Assembly: GCA_041743975.1 (NCBI GenBank)
Contig: JBGTLT010000172.1
Location: forward strand, 1-64,000
Length of the DNA stretch: 64,000 nucleotides
Direction: 5' to 3'
Source: JTS-RE37 sp041743975
GTDB lineage: Bacteria > Bacteroidota > Bacteroidia > Flavobacteriales > Flavobacteriaceae
The translations under genes and the position numbers were made by a program. This document shows, one piece after another, positions 1-8,930 of this stretch. The notes under the pieces were generated by a model. The model did no database searches. It saw only the letters and a program-made list of their open reading frames with translations, and was not told the origin of the DNA. Within the stretch, counting starts at the first letter, position 1, and every line of letters starts with the position of its first letter.

Positions 1-3000
1 AAAGCCAAGCCCGTTACCAATACCCAATCCGGCCACGTTGGTGTCAAAATTGGTGCTGTCAGGAATATTGAAGGCTTTATACCACATGTTGAATCCGGTT
101 ACCGTAAAGCTTAAGGAACCGAAAGGGGTCTTATCCAAAAACTTGCTGGGGATTGAATATCCAAGGGATACTTCCTGTAACCTCAGGGTGGTAGCATCAT
201 ATACCTGTAGTTCGGAAGGCCCGAATACCACGTTGTTGAAATAGAAATCCGAGTTGTTGATCTGTACATTGTTCGGGTTCCCGTCAGGTCCCAGTCCTGG
301 AAGGACATAGGTATTTTCCCTGTCAACAGTATCATCAACCAATCCACGTCCTAATAATACAGAAACCGTACTGGTATAAATATCGCCTCCCTGAATATGG
401 TTCATCAGGAAACTGAAATTAAATCCTTTATAGGAAAAACTATTGCTAACGTTCAAAGTCCAATCAGGATTTGGATCCCCGATTATGGGAAGCCTTCCGT
501 TTTCGTCAACTTCTTCCGAAATATAGTTACCGGCGGCATCCACCAGGAGGTTGCCATTCTCATCCCTGCCTACCCTGCTTCCTACTATTACCCCGAGTTG
601 TTCGCCCACAATGGCTGCATTCCCCAGGTTGGAGAAACCTTCATAAACAATGATGTCTGTGTCCTGACCAAGGTCCGTAACTTCCGAAACATTGGCATTG
701 AAGTTGGAGTTGATAGACCAGTTGAATCCTTCACCCCTGAAAAGGTTTAGTCCAAGGTCTACTTCAACACCTTTGCCTTCAATCTCCCCAACGTTCGTCT
801 GGATCAAGGTACCACCGGTACTTGGGTCAAGGGGCCGGTTTACTATAAGGTCTTTTGTAAGGCGCTTGTACAGGGATACATCAAGGTTTATAATATTGCG
901 GAATAATCGGGATTCAAGCCCAACTTCAAATTCCGTATACCTTTCAGGCAGGATATTCGGGTTGGCCACAGTATTGGATACGGAATTGGTTACCACTGTT
1001 TCCCCGTCGCCATTTATAAATGACTGGGTGTTGATACTCAAATCCACAGAGGTTGGGAAGTCTTGCGCAAATCCGGCTGATTCCCCGTAACCTCCCCTTA
1101 GTTTCAGGTAATTGATCCCACCTTCGCTTTTGATAGCGTCGAAAGCCTCAGTTGGGATAAAGGAGAAACTTGCCCCCTTATACAATAGAGACCTGTTATC
1201 CTTGGATTGATTGGAAACCCAGTCATTTCTTGCATTGACGGTAAGATAGAACATCCTGTCATATCCAAAATCAACCTGCCCGTAGACCCCGGCAATATTC
1301 TGATATGTAGTAAACTGGATCTCATCCTGCAGGTTAAAGTTAAAGTGCCGGCGTACGCCAAATACATTCTGGCCGCTACTCGCTACACCTTGCCTGTCGT
1401 AGTTGGTGCTACGGGTGGTACCACCCAGGTTGAAATTCATATCCAACTTCTCGGTAAGGTCATAATTTCCGTTCAGGATCACACTGTGGTCCCAAATGGT
1501 ATTGTTGTTATCCCAGGTCTGATAGATACCACTGATGACGGCAACGCTACCACTGGAGCCTCCTTTGTCCTGGTAATAGGTGTTGCGTTCGTTATAAACA
1601 TCATACCCGAACCTGTACAGCAGGTTAAGGTTGTCGCTCAGGTCATATTGCAACGACATATTTCCAAATGCCCTGTTTGTCAACTGGACGTTCCCGGCAT
1701 GGGCTACGGTCCAGTTAGGGTTTTGGATATCGTTCCCCTGGCGGTAATAGACGCTAGCTCCCGTAATCGGGTTTTCAAAAGGTAGTCCCTGAAGGTCAAC
1801 AGAACGCGGTGTAAAGAACAAGTGGCCGTAAACCGAGGAGCCTGTACCAAAAGATCCGTTACCCTGGCTGGCGGCAACCGGGGGGGATTTAAAGTCGGTC
1901 CTTGAATAGTTCATCGTACCGGTAACCGTAAATTTATTGCTCAATTGGGCCCTTCCACCAATACCGATGTTATTTCGTGTCAGTTTATTGCCGGGAGTAA
2001 ATCCATTGTCTTCCAGGTGGCCAAAGCTGGCGTTGTAGGAAACTTTTCCGTCTTCCGTGGCGCCATTGGCATTGACAGACAGGTTGGAAACACCGCCGGT
2101 CCTGAAGAAATTGGGAACACTCTGATATGGTTGGATCTTGTACCTGGCATTTGCCAGTTCGGGAAATGCTGCAGGGATACCGGTTGCAGAAGATGCTGTG
2201 GAATAAGGGTGGCGTATGGTGGCATCGTTCGGATTTAACTCATATACCGCAGGATAATTGGCAGGATTGCCATATCCGGATCTGCCATCCCTGCTGAAAG
2301 AGGGTCCCCAGTTGCTGAAGAACCAGCCGAAAGCCTGGTCGAACCCTCCGGCATATTCATTCTGATAATCCGGCATGGATGCTATCTCGTTGAAGAAAAA
2401 AGAGGTGGCGACGCTGATCTCTGATTTTTTCGGGCCTGCGGCGGTAGCGCCGTTTTTGGTAGTGATAAGGATTACCCCGTTCTTACCTTGTTCCCCGTAC
2501 AGGGTGGCTGCAGAAAGGCCTTTTAGGACACTGACGTTTGCGATGGAGTTAGGATCGAGATCCAGGAAACGGCTTGAACCGCTATTGCCATCAATGAAAT
2601 CTCCGGAGGCATTCGTGTCGCTGCTGAAAGGAACCCCATCCACTATAAATAAGGGTTGGTTGTTCTGGCTGAAAGACTGGTATCCCCTGATGACAATGTT
2701 GGTACCGGAACCTGACACCCCACTCTGGGCAGTAATATTGACACCGGAAGCTTTCCCTCTCAGGACCCGGCCAATATCACCTTCTGTTTTTTGTTCAAGG
2801 TCTTCGGCGCCTACTGTGGCCACTGCATACCCAAGGGCTTGCTTTTCCCTTTTGATACCTTGTGCGGTTACTACTACCTCCTCCAATGCCTGCGCATCTT
2901 CTTCCATTTGTACATTAATAGTACTCTCTGCACCAATTGTCATTCTGATCTCCCGTTGTCCAATATAGGTAAACACGAGCACCTGCCCGGCGCTACCCTC

Positions 3001-3189
3001 AATTGAATAATTTCCGTCAAAATCTGTTTGAGTACCTGTGGTAGTACCCTCTACGACGATGTTCACCCCAGGGAGCGGCAGACCATCCTGGTCCGTTACA
3101 TTACCTGAAATCACATTGTCTTGCGCAAAGGATAAATGCACAAAAAACGCCAATAACAGCGTTAAGATTCCATTTGAATTTGTTCTCAT
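1..3189 (-). CDS. SusC-like TonB-dependent outer membrane receptor (3' end outside window)
   Basis: Outer membrane receptor of the SusC/RagA class, which imports oligosaccharides or peptides with energy from TonB, normally paired with a SusD lipoprotein. The 1063 codons present start with a signal peptide (residues 1-22, cleavage after SFA), then a carboxypeptidase-D-like regulatory domain with the typical VSGNVTDQDGLPLPGVNI start (about 27-100), a TonB-box-like EEVVVTAQG (103-111), a plug domain with the FIVDGVPF and YGEQGKNGVILITTK motifs, and a long beta-barrel region. The gene runs off the left edge, so barrel closure and any SusD partner are not visible and the substrate cannot be named. 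The ATG at 3189 directly precedes the signal peptide. Confidence 0.95.
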   Translation of the reverse strand, partial: MRTNSNGILTLLLAFFVHLSFAQDNVISGNVTDQDGLPLPGVNIVVEGTTTGTQTDFDGNYSIEGSAGQVLVFTYIGQREIRMTIGAESTINVQMEEDAQALEEVVVTAQGIKREKQALGYAVATVGAEDLEQKTEGDIGRVLRGKASGVNITAQSGVSGSGTNIVIRGYQSFSQNNQPLFIVDGVPFSSDTNASGDFIDGNSGSSRFLDLDPNSIANVSVLKGLSAATLYGEQGKNGVILITTKNGATAAGPKKSEISVATSFFFNEIASMPDYQNEYAGGFDQAFGWFFSNWGPSFSRDGRSGYGNPANYPAVYELNPNDATIRHPYSTASSATGIPAAFPELANARYKIQPYQSVPNFFRTGGVSNLSVNANGATEDGKVSYNASFGHLEDNGFTPGNKLTRNNIGIGGRAQLSNKFTVTGTMNYSRTDFKSPPVAASQGNGSFGTGSSVYGHLFFTPRSVDLQGLPFENPITGASVYYRQGNDIQNPNWTVAHAGNVQLTNRAFGNMSLQYDLSDNLNLLYRFGYDVYNERNTYYQDKGGSSGSVAVISGIYQTWDNNNTIWDHSVILNGNYDLTEKLDMNFNLGGTTRSTNYDRQGVASSGQNVFGVRRHFNFNLQDEIQFTTYQNIAGVYGQVDFGYDRMFYLTVNARNDWVSNQSKDNRSLLYKGASFSFIPTEAFDAIKSEGGINYLKLRGGYGESAGFAQDFPTSVDLSINTQSFINGDGETVVTNSVSNTVANPNILPERYTEFEVGLESRLFRNIINLDVSLYKRLTKDLIVNRPLDPSTGGTLIQTNVGEIEGKGVEVDLGLNLFRGEGFNWSINSNFNANVSEVTDLGQDTDIIVYEGFSNLGNAAIVGEQLGVIVGSRVGRDENGNLLVDAAGNYISEEVDENGRLPIIGDPNPDWTLNVSNSFSYKGFNFSFLMNHIQGGDIYTSTVSVLLGRGLVDDTVDRENTYVLPGLGPDGNPNNVQINNSDFYFNNVVFGPSELQVYDATTLRLQEVSLGYSIPSKFLDKTPFGSLSFTVTGFNMWYKAFNIPDSTNFDTNVAGLGIGNGLGF

Positions 3190-3244
3190 TTTTTAATTAT
3201 TTGAATTAGCTAACTGCGAAAATCCTAATTTCACGTTAATATTC

Positions 3245-3252
3245 CAAACTTA
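3245..3252 (-). promoter_or_regulatory. Putative -7 box for the SusC-like gene
   Basis: On the minus strand this reads TAAGTTTG, an exact match to the Bacteroidota -7 consensus TAnnTTTG, 55 bases upstream of the receptor ATG. No clear -33 TTG is seen at the usual distance, so the call is moderate. Confidence 0.45.
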
Positions 3253-3530
3253 TTTTAATAAAACTTTAAGAAGTGGTATTGGGAAAAAAACATTTGGCCC
3301 AGAATTTGTTAGTAAAAATACAGGCGATTTTGTTAAAAAATATCTAATAATTATACCTAATTGTTATTTATTTGATAAAAGCATGAAAAATAGCCTCGGT
3401 AATTAGCAACACTGTAATCGCACCGTTTTTTTGATCCTTAAATTTCCGGTGAAACCTGCGTCAATGATTTCTTACGCAACTGTGGGATTTCTGGGGTTTA
3501 TAGCTAAACCCATGATATCATCCCTTCTTT

Positions 3531-3612
3531 AATTAAAAGAATTCCTCGGGGGGTTTCCGGATTTACCTCTCCTCTGGAGAGGTCGAAACCGCATTAGCGG
3601 TTTCGGGTGAGG
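3531..3612 (+). repeat. Two-hairpin dispersed repeat, copy 1
   Basis: Starts with AATTAAAAGAATTCCTCGG and ends with TTTCGGGTGAGG. It contains two perfect hairpins: CCTCTCC/GGAGAGG (3566-3572 with 3576-3582, loop TCT) and CGAAACCGC/GCGGTTTCG (3584-3592 with 3597-3605, loop ATTA). Related copies lie at 24731-24824, 35519-35580 and 48967-49036, all in gaps between genes. Confidence 0.85.
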
Positions 3613-3660
3613 AAAAATACAGAATTTCGGTTTTTGACCTTCAGGTCAAAATGAAACCAG

Positions 3661-3790
3661 CGAAACATGGGCCGAGCGTAGTCGAGGTATACCCATATAG
3701 CTTGCCCGCCCGTAGCGAACGCCAGCCCGACAGATCATTCTGGCAGGGCACGGGCGGGCCCGTCCGTATGGCTTCAGCCGGGCGGGCCTT
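3661..3790. repeat. GC-rich palindromic intergenic repeat, copy A
   Basis: Inverted arms GCCCGCCCGT (3704-3713) and ACGGGCGGGC (3750-3759) enclose a shorter pair GCCAG/CTGGC (3721-3725, 3740-3744). The block begins with GAGCGTAGTCGAGG and then carries CCCGTCCGTA followed by GGGCGGGC. The last two motifs recur at about 41656-41680, which places both blocks in one family. Confidence 0.6.
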
Positions 3791-3962
3791 GGGATAGTTG
3801 GTTTCAAGAAATTCTTTATTCGCATCTGTTCCGGCATTTGACAGTATCCCTTATCTACCCCCTTACCGCTATATAGTAAGGTATAAAACTCATTATGCGG
3901 CAGCCTGTCTTCTGGGAAATAATCCGCTGTTTAAAAAAATACCGAAATATAATGGGTATCGA

Positions 3963-3993
3963 TTTGAATTATTATGAATAATTACTACATTTG
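3963..3993 (+). promoter_or_regulatory. Promoter of the str-S10-spc-alpha operon
   Basis: TTTG at 3963-3966, a 19-base spacer and TACATTTG at 3986-3993 match both parts of the Bacteroidota housekeeping promoter (-33 TTG, -7 TAnnTTTG). Transcription would start near 4000. The short leader before the rpsL ATG at 4037 contains a small hairpin CCCTT-AAAC-AAGGG (3998-4011). Confidence 0.75.
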
Positions 3994-4036
3994 CCAGCCC
4001 TTAAACAAGGGTAGTTTTTATACATATAAATATAGT

Positions 4037-4411
4037 ATGCCAACAATTTCACAATTAGTACGAAAAGGAAGGGCCACAATTACCAAGAAGAGTAAATCGG
4101 CTGCTTTGGATTCGTGCCCCCAGCGGAGAGGGGTTTGTACCCGAGTTTATACCACTACGCCTAAGAAACCTAATTCTGCGATGCGAAAAGTAGCCAGGGT
4201 TAGGTTAACGAACGGCAAGGAGGTGAACGCGTACATTCCTGGCGAAGGGCACAACCTGCAAGAGCACTCGATAGTATTGGTTAGAGGCGGAAGGGTGAAG
4301 GATTTGCCGGGAGTTAGATACCACATTGTCAGGGGAGCCCTGGATACCGCAGGGGTAGCCGGAAGGACCCAAAGGAGATCTAAATACGGTGCAAAACGCC
4401 CTAAGAAGTAA
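4037..4411 (+). CDS. rpsL: 30S ribosomal protein S12
   Basis: Decoding-centre protein of the small subunit, 124 residues, the normal length. It starts at MPTISQLVRKG. An in-frame ATG at 3974 lies upstream of the promoter's -7 box and would add 21 unrelated residues, so 4037 is preferred. The conserved TPKKPNSAMRK loop (about 42-51) and the RVKDLPGVRYH loop, where streptomycin-resistance changes occur in other bacteria, have wild-type sequence. First gene of the operon. Confidence 0.98.
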   Translation: MPTISQLVRKGRATITKKSKSAALDSCPQRRGVCTRVYTTTPKKPNSAMRKVARVRLTNGKEVNAYIPGEGHNLQEHSIVLVRGGRVKDLPGVRYHIVRGALDTAGVAGRTQRRSKYGAKRPKK

Positions 4412-4422
4412 ATTTAAGAAGG

Positions 4423-4487
4423 AGGCACTGCCATTCAGGATTCAATTCGCTGTTTGCAATTGAAGGACTGTATGAAAGGTGCTGCCT
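4423..4487 (+). promoter_or_regulatory. Nested hairpin between rpsL and rpsG, candidate S7 control element
   Basis: Three nested stems are visible: AGGCA/TGCCT (4423-4427 with 4483-4487), CAG/CTG (4436-4438 with 4468-4470) and TTCAATT/AATTGAA (4441-4447 with 4458-4464, 10-base loop). The structure ends 15 bases before the rpsG ATG. In E. coli, S7 represses its own translation by binding the rpsL-rpsG intercistronic RNA; the same role here is inference. Confidence 0.45.
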
Positions 4488-4502
4488 ACAACACTTTAGA
4501 AG

Positions 4503-4979
4503 ATGAGAAAAAGACAGGCAAAAAAGAGACCCCTATTACCAGACCCCCGGTTTGATGATCAGTTGGTGACGCGTTTTGTGAACATGTTGATGTGGGATGG
4601 GAAAAAGTCCGTTGCATTTAAGGTTTTCTATGATGCGATTGATATCATTAACGAGAAGAAGACCGATGAGGAAAAATCAGCCCTTGAATTATGGAAAGAT
4701 GCCCTCTCCAATGTAATGCCCCACGTTGAGGTCCGTAGCAGAAGGGTGGGGGGTGCAACCTTTCAGATCCCGATGCAGATCCGTCCGGATAGGAAGATCT
4801 CCACGGCAATGAAATGGTTGATCAGTTATTCCCGTAGAAGGAATGAAAAATCAATGGCGCAAAAACTGGCTTCAGAGATTCTGGCCGCTTCCAAGGAAGA
4901 GGGTGCTGCTGTAAAGAAGAGGATGGATACCCATAAGATGGCCGAAGCGAATAAGGCTTTTTCGCACTTTAGATTTTAA
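4503..4979 (+). CDS. rpsG: 30S ribosomal protein S7
   Basis: Primary 16S rRNA-binding protein that nucleates the 30S head. 158 residues, starting MRKRQAKKRPLLPDPRF, with the conserved central QIPMQIRPDRK segment. It follows rpsL after a 91-base structured gap and precedes fusA by 9 bases. Confidence 0.98.
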   Translation: MRKRQAKKRPLLPDPRFDDQLVTRFVNMLMWDGKKSVAFKVFYDAIDIINEKKTDEEKSALELWKDALSNVMPHVEVRSRRVGGATFQIPMQIRPDRKISTAMKWLISYSRRRNEKSMAQKLASEILAASKEEGAAVKKRMDTHKMAEANKAFSHFRF

Positions 4980-4988
4980 CAATCAGTA

Positions 4989-7115
4989 ATGGCAAGAGAT
5001 TTAAGATATACACGAAATATAGGAATTGCAGCGCATATTGATGCCGGCAAGACCACCACAACCGAACGTATTCTTTTTTATACGGGGGTTAGTCACAAAA
5101 TGGGCGAGGTACATGACGGTGCCGCTACGATGGACTGGATGGAACAGGAGCAGGAGCGCGGTATTACCATAACTTCCGCTGCCACAACCTGTACCTGGCA
5201 GTTTCCTACCAAAAAAGGTGAAGTTATTCCGGAATCACAGCCGTACCATTTCAATATTATCGATACCCCGGGCCACGTGGATTTTACCGTTGAGGTAAAC
5301 AGGTCCCTGAGGGTTTTGGATGGTTTGGTATTCCTCTTCAGTGCTGTTGACGGTGTTGAACCACAGTCAGAGACCAACTGGAGGCTTGCGGATAATTATA
5401 AAGTGCCCAGGCTTGCCTTTGTCAATAAAATGGACAGGAATGGTGCGGACTTTATGATGGTGTGCAAACAGGTAAGGGAAATGCTGAAGTCCAATGCCGT
5501 TCCTATCGTTTTGCCGATTGGGGACGAACAGGATTTTAAAGGGGTAGTTGACCTGGTAAAGAACCGTGCCATCATTTGGCATGAAGAGAATATGGGTTCC
5601 ACCTTTGATGTGGTGGATATCCCGGAGGAATTAAAGGCAGAAGCCAGGGAACACCGGGCCACTTTGATAGAAGCGGTTGCAGAATACGATGAGACCCTGA
5701 TGGAAAAATTCTTCGTGGATGAGGATTCCATTACGGAAGATGAAGTGCATGCTGCCCTCAGGGCCGCTGTAATGGACATGAGCATCATCCCGATGATCTG
5801 TGGATCCTCCTTCAAGAACAAAGGCGTTCAGTTCCTGCTCGACGCCGTTTGCCGATACCTTCCTTCTCCAATGGATAAGGAAGCCATTGTGGGCACAGAT
5901 CCCAAAACAGGAAATGAAATCAAAAGAAAACCGGATATCAGGGAGCCATTTGCCGCACTGGCCTTTAAAATCGCCACGGACCCATTTGTTGGAAGGCTGG
6001 CTTTTTTCAGGGCTTATTCCGGGAAGCTGGATGCCGGTTCCTATGTATTGAATAACCGTACCGGGAACAAGGAACGTATCTCCAGGATCTACCAGATGCA
6101 CTCCAACAAACAAAACGCTGTGGATTCCATAGCAGCAGGAGATATCGGGGCGGCAGTAGGGTTTAAGGATATCAAGACAGGGGATACCCTGTCTGATGAA
6201 AAACATCCGATCGTTCTGGAAAGTATGAACTTCCCGGATCCGGTAATCGGTATTGCGGTGGAGCCCAAAACCAAAGCCGATGTGGATAAAATGGGGATGG
6301 CCCTTGCCAAACTGGCCGAAGAAGATCCAACCTTCCAGGTAAAAACAGATGAAGCTTCAGGGCAGACCATTATTTCCGGGATGGGCGAATTGCACCTGGA
6401 TATCATTGTAGACCGGTTGCGTCGTGAATTTAAAGTTGATGTAAACCAGGGGCAGCCCCAGGTTGAATATAAGGAAGCCCTTACGCGAAGTGCGGATCAT
6501 AGGGAAGTATACAAGAAACAGACCGGTGGCCGTGGTAAATTTGCGGATATCGTATTCACCATGGAGCCTGCTGATGCGGACAAGCCGGGATTGGAGTTCA
6601 TCAATGCTGTCAAAGGCGGGAATATACCAAGGGAATATATCCCTTCTGTTGAGAAAGGCTTTAAGGAAGCTATGAAAAACGGGCCCCTGGCCGGTTTTGA
6701 AATGGACAGTATGAAAATCACCCTTAAGGATGGATCATTCCACGCGGTGGATTCAGATTCGCTCTCCTTTGAACTTGCTGCCAAAATAGGATACAGGACA
6801 GCCGCCAAGATGGCAAGGGCCGTCCTTATGGAGCCGATTATGAAACTGGAAGCGCTTACACCGGAGGAATATATGGGGGATATCGTAGGTGACCTTAACC
6901 GAAGGAGGGGACATGTAAACAATATGAGTGACAGGGCCGGGGCCAAAGTGATAAAAGCCGAGGTGCCGCTTTCCGAGATGTTCGGATATGTTACTGCGTT
7001 ACGGACACTTTCTTCAGGCAGGGCAACCTCTACCATGGAGTTTTCACATTATGCTGAAACCCCATCAAGCATTGCAGAAGAAGTCGTAAAGGCCGCTAAA
7101 GGTGTAACCGCTTAA
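4989..7115 (+). CDS. fusA: Elongation factor G
   Basis: GTPase that drives translocation. 708 residues with all G motifs: AHIDAGKT (about 15-22), RGITITSAA (57-65), DTPGH (92-96), NKMD (146-149) and a GSSFKNKG segment. Domains II to V follow, including the VEYKEALT and GGRGKFADI regions. It lies between rpsG and rpsJ. tuf, which follows fusA in E. coli, is absent here, as in other Bacteroidota as far as I know. Confidence 0.98.
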   Translation: MARDLRYTRNIGIAAHIDAGKTTTTERILFYTGVSHKMGEVHDGAATMDWMEQEQERGITITSAATTCTWQFPTKKGEVIPESQPYHFNIIDTPGHVDFTVEVNRSLRVLDGLVFLFSAVDGVEPQSETNWRLADNYKVPRLAFVNKMDRNGADFMMVCKQVREMLKSNAVPIVLPIGDEQDFKGVVDLVKNRAIIWHEENMGSTFDVVDIPEELKAEAREHRATLIEAVAEYDETLMEKFFVDEDSITEDEVHAALRAAVMDMSIIPMICGSSFKNKGVQFLLDAVCRYLPSPMDKEAIVGTDPKTGNEIKRKPDIREPFAALAFKIATDPFVGRLAFFRAYSGKLDAGSYVLNNRTGNKERISRIYQMHSNKQNAVDSIAAGDIGAAVGFKDIKTGDTLSDEKHPIVLESMNFPDPVIGIAVEPKTKADVDKMGMALAKLAEEDPTFQVKTDEASGQTIISGMGELHLDIIVDRLRREFKVDVNQGQPQVEYKEALTRSADHREVYKKQTGGRGKFADIVFTMEPADADKPGLEFINAVKGGNIPREYIPSVEKGFKEAMKNGPLAGFEMDSMKITLKDGSFHAVDSDSLSFELAAKIGYRTAAKMARAVLMEPIMKLEALTPEEYMGDIVGDLNRRRGHVNNMSDRAGAKVIKAEVPLSEMFGYVTALRTLSSGRATSTMEFSHYAETPSSIAEEVVKAAKGVTA

Positions 7116-7125
7116 TTTTAGAAGG

Positions 7126-7431
7126 ATGAGTCAGAAAATCAGGATAAAACTAAAATCGTACGATCATAATTTGGTGGATAAATCCGCTGAGAAGATCGTG
7201 AAAACGGTAAAATCTACCGGTGCAGTGGTGACAGGGCCAATTCCTTTACCCACCCATAAAAAGATATTTACGGTTTTGAGGTCACCACACGTGAATAAAA
7301 AATCGAGGGAACAATTCCAGCTGAGTTCTTATAAAAGGCTGCTGGATATATATAGTTCCTCATCAAAAACAATCGATGCACTCATGAAGCTTGAGCTTCC
7401 CAGTGGTGTAGAAGTGGAAATAAAAGTGTGA
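7126..7431 (+). CDS. rpsJ: 30S ribosomal protein S10
   Basis: Small-subunit head protein, which in E. coli is also NusE, a partner of NusB in antitermination. 101 residues with the conserved IRIKLKSYDHNLVD start and GPIPLPTHKKIFTVLRSPHV core. It follows fusA by 10 bases. A 245-base gap separates it from rplC, the largest gap inside the operon. Confidence 0.98.
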   Translation: MSQKIRIKLKSYDHNLVDKSAEKIVKTVKSTGAVVTGPIPLPTHKKIFTVLRSPHVNKKSREQFQLSSYKRLLDIYSSSSKTIDALMKLELPSGVEVEIKV

Positions 7432-7436
7432 GATAA

Positions 7437-7650
7437 AAGCACTTTAAAGCTGGCATCATAAACGGGTAGCACAGTGCTTCCCCAACATGTCCGGAGCGTT
7501 TCGCAAAGGAAAAACGGTAACAAGAATATATTCGGGGTCGGATTATTTTTGACCCTTTTTTATTACTGATAACCGGGGCCAAAAGAATGGGCCACGGGTT
7601 GGAAACTGCAGGTTGCCGGAACAGTGCAGCCTGCAAATTATAGAATACGG
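7437..7650 (+). promoter_or_regulatory. Structured gap between rpsJ and rplC
   Basis: The gap contains AAGCACT/AGTGCTT (7437-7443 with 7473-7479), a terminator-like stem at 7535-7555, then AACC..GGCC/GGCC..GGTT near 7571-7600 and TGCAGG/CCTGCA near 7607-7635. No protein-coding frame fits. In E. coli the S10 operon leader is the target of L4 and lies upstream of rpsJ. Here a comparable structured, terminator-bearing segment instead precedes rplC-rplD. A regulatory role is inference. Confidence 0.45.
7535..7561 (+). terminator. Intra-operon terminator-like hairpin (possible attenuator)
   Basis: GGGTC (7535-7539) pairs with GACCC (7551-7555) and is followed by six T. The 5-bp stem has an 11-base A/T-rich loop. 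The position inside the ribosomal operon suggests partial termination rather than an operon end. Confidence 0.5.
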
Positions 7651-7676
7651 AATATTAAATATTAAATACTAATTAT

Positions 7677-8294
7677 ATGTCTGGGTTAATAGGAAAGAAA
7701 ATAGGCATGACCAGCATTTTTGACGAGAATGGGAAAAATATCCCCTGTACCGTTGTAGAAGCTGGCCCATGCGTAATTACCCAAGTCAGAACCGAAGAGG
7801 TAGACGGGTACAATGCCCTTCAGCTTGGTTTCGATGACAAGGCAGAAAAGCGTGCAAATAAGGCCGAAATGGGCCATTCAAAAAAAGCAGGTTCTTCTCC
7901 CAAAAAGAAAGTCGTTGAATTCCGGGATTTTGAGGGTGAACACAAATTGGGGGACACAGTTGACGTTGCCCTGTTTGCAGAAGGGGAATTTGTGGATGTA
8001 ACCGCAACTTCCAAAGGAAAAGGTTTTCAGGGGGTTGTGAAAAGACATGGGTTTGCCGGTGTCGGACAGGCGACCCACGGGCAGCACAACAGGTTAAGGG
8101 CGCCGGGCTCCATTGGGGCGGCATCTTATCCGGCCCGCGTTTTCAAAGGCACTAAAATGGCCGGTAGAATGGGCGGTGTGAAAGTAACGGTGCAGAACCT
8201 ACAGGTTTTAAAAGTTGTTCCGGAAAAAAATCTTTTGGTTTTGAAAGGTTGTGTTCCAGGGCATAATAATGCATACTTAACTATTATCAAGTAA
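7677..8294 (+). CDS. rplC: 50S ribosomal protein L3
   Basis: Primary 23S rRNA-binding protein near the peptidyl transferase centre. 205 residues, with the N-terminal GLIGKKIGMTSIF signature and the KGKGFQGVVKRHGF...ATHGQHN loop that reaches into the ribosome core. The stop codon overlaps the rplD start by one base (TAATG), implying translational coupling with L4. Confidence 0.98.
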   Translation: MSGLIGKKIGMTSIFDENGKNIPCTVVEAGPCVITQVRTEEVDGYNALQLGFDDKAEKRANKAEMGHSKKAGSSPKKKVVEFRDFEGEHKLGDTVDVALFAEGEFVDVTATSKGKGFQGVVKRHGFAGVGQATHGQHNRLRAPGSIGAASYPARVFKGTKMAGRMGGVKVTVQNLQVLKVVPEKNLLVLKGCVPGHNNAYLTIIK

Positions 8295-8923
8295 TGAAAG
8301 TAGCAGTCTTAGATATCAAAGGAAAAGAAACAGGGAGAAAGATTGACCTTTCAGACGCTGTTTACAAGATAGAGCCTAACAATCATGCCATCTACCTCGA
8401 TGTGAAACAGTACCTGGCCCACCAGCGGCAGGGTACCCACAAAGCAAAGGAAAGGGCAGAGATCGCCGGGAGTACCCGTAAGATCAAGAAACAGAAAGGC
8501 ACAGGAACCGCCAGGGCGGGGAGTATTAAATCCCCTGTTTTCCGTGGTGGTGGAAGGATTTTTGGGCCAAGGCCAAAGGACTATACCCAAAAACTGAACA
8601 AAAACCTGAAACGCCTGGCCCGGAAATCGGCCCTGAGTATGAAGCATAAGGAAGCGGCAATTATGGTGGTGGAAGACTTCAATTTTGAAACCCCGAAAAC
8701 GGCAGATTTCAGACAGGTTTTGAAGTCCCTCGGCCTTGAAAGTAAAAAGTCCCTCATTGTGTTGGGCGATTCAAATAATAACGTATATTTGTCGTCGCGC
8801 AATTTGAAGGGGTCTGAGGTTATAACTAACTCAGAATTAAGCACTTACAAAATATTGAATGCCAATAGCATTGTGCTTCTTGAAAGTTCTTTGCAGGGAA
8901 TAGAATTGAACTTAAACAGATAG
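8294..8923 (+). CDS. rplD: 50S ribosomal protein L4
   Basis: Exit-tunnel protein, 209 residues. The basic loop KKQKGTGTARAGS followed by SPVFRGGGRIFGPRP is the tunnel extension. In Gammaproteobacteria L4 autoregulates the S10 operon. The one-base overlap with rplC and the structured gap before rplC make a similar role possible here. Confidence 0.98.
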   Translation: MKVAVLDIKGKETGRKIDLSDAVYKIEPNNHAIYLDVKQYLAHQRQGTHKAKERAEIAGSTRKIKKQKGTGTARAGSIKSPVFRGGGRIFGPRPKDYTQKLNKNLKRLARKSALSMKHKEAAIMVVEDFNFETPKTADFRQVLKSLGLESKKSLIVLGDSNNNVYLSSRNLKGSEVITNSELSTYKILNANSIVLLESSLQGIELNLNR

Positions 8924-8930
8924 GGAAATC

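Larger units (their letters stand above)
3190..4036. other. Noncoding interval between the SusC-like gene and rpsL
   Basis: These 847 bases hold the divergent promoters of the receptor (-) and the ribosomal operon (+), one copy of the two-hairpin dispersed repeat (3531-3612) and a GC-rich palindromic block (about 3661-3790). I see no convincing gene; the 63-codon minus-strand frame at 3646-3837 follows the GC-rich repeat and has no recognisable protein. Confidence 0.7.

Noticed and set aside
1207..1785. 192-codon plus-strand frame opposite the SusC-like gene
   Set aside because: Antisense to the barrel region of a clear receptor gene; no domain.
3646..3837. Short minus-strand frame in the GC-rich repeat
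   Set aside because: Follows the palindromic repeat sequence and has Arg/Pro-rich nonsense composition.
6497..7036. 179-codon minus-strand frame inside fusA
   Set aside because: Antisense to the conserved EF-G domains; composition rich in Ser/Leu as expected for a shadow.
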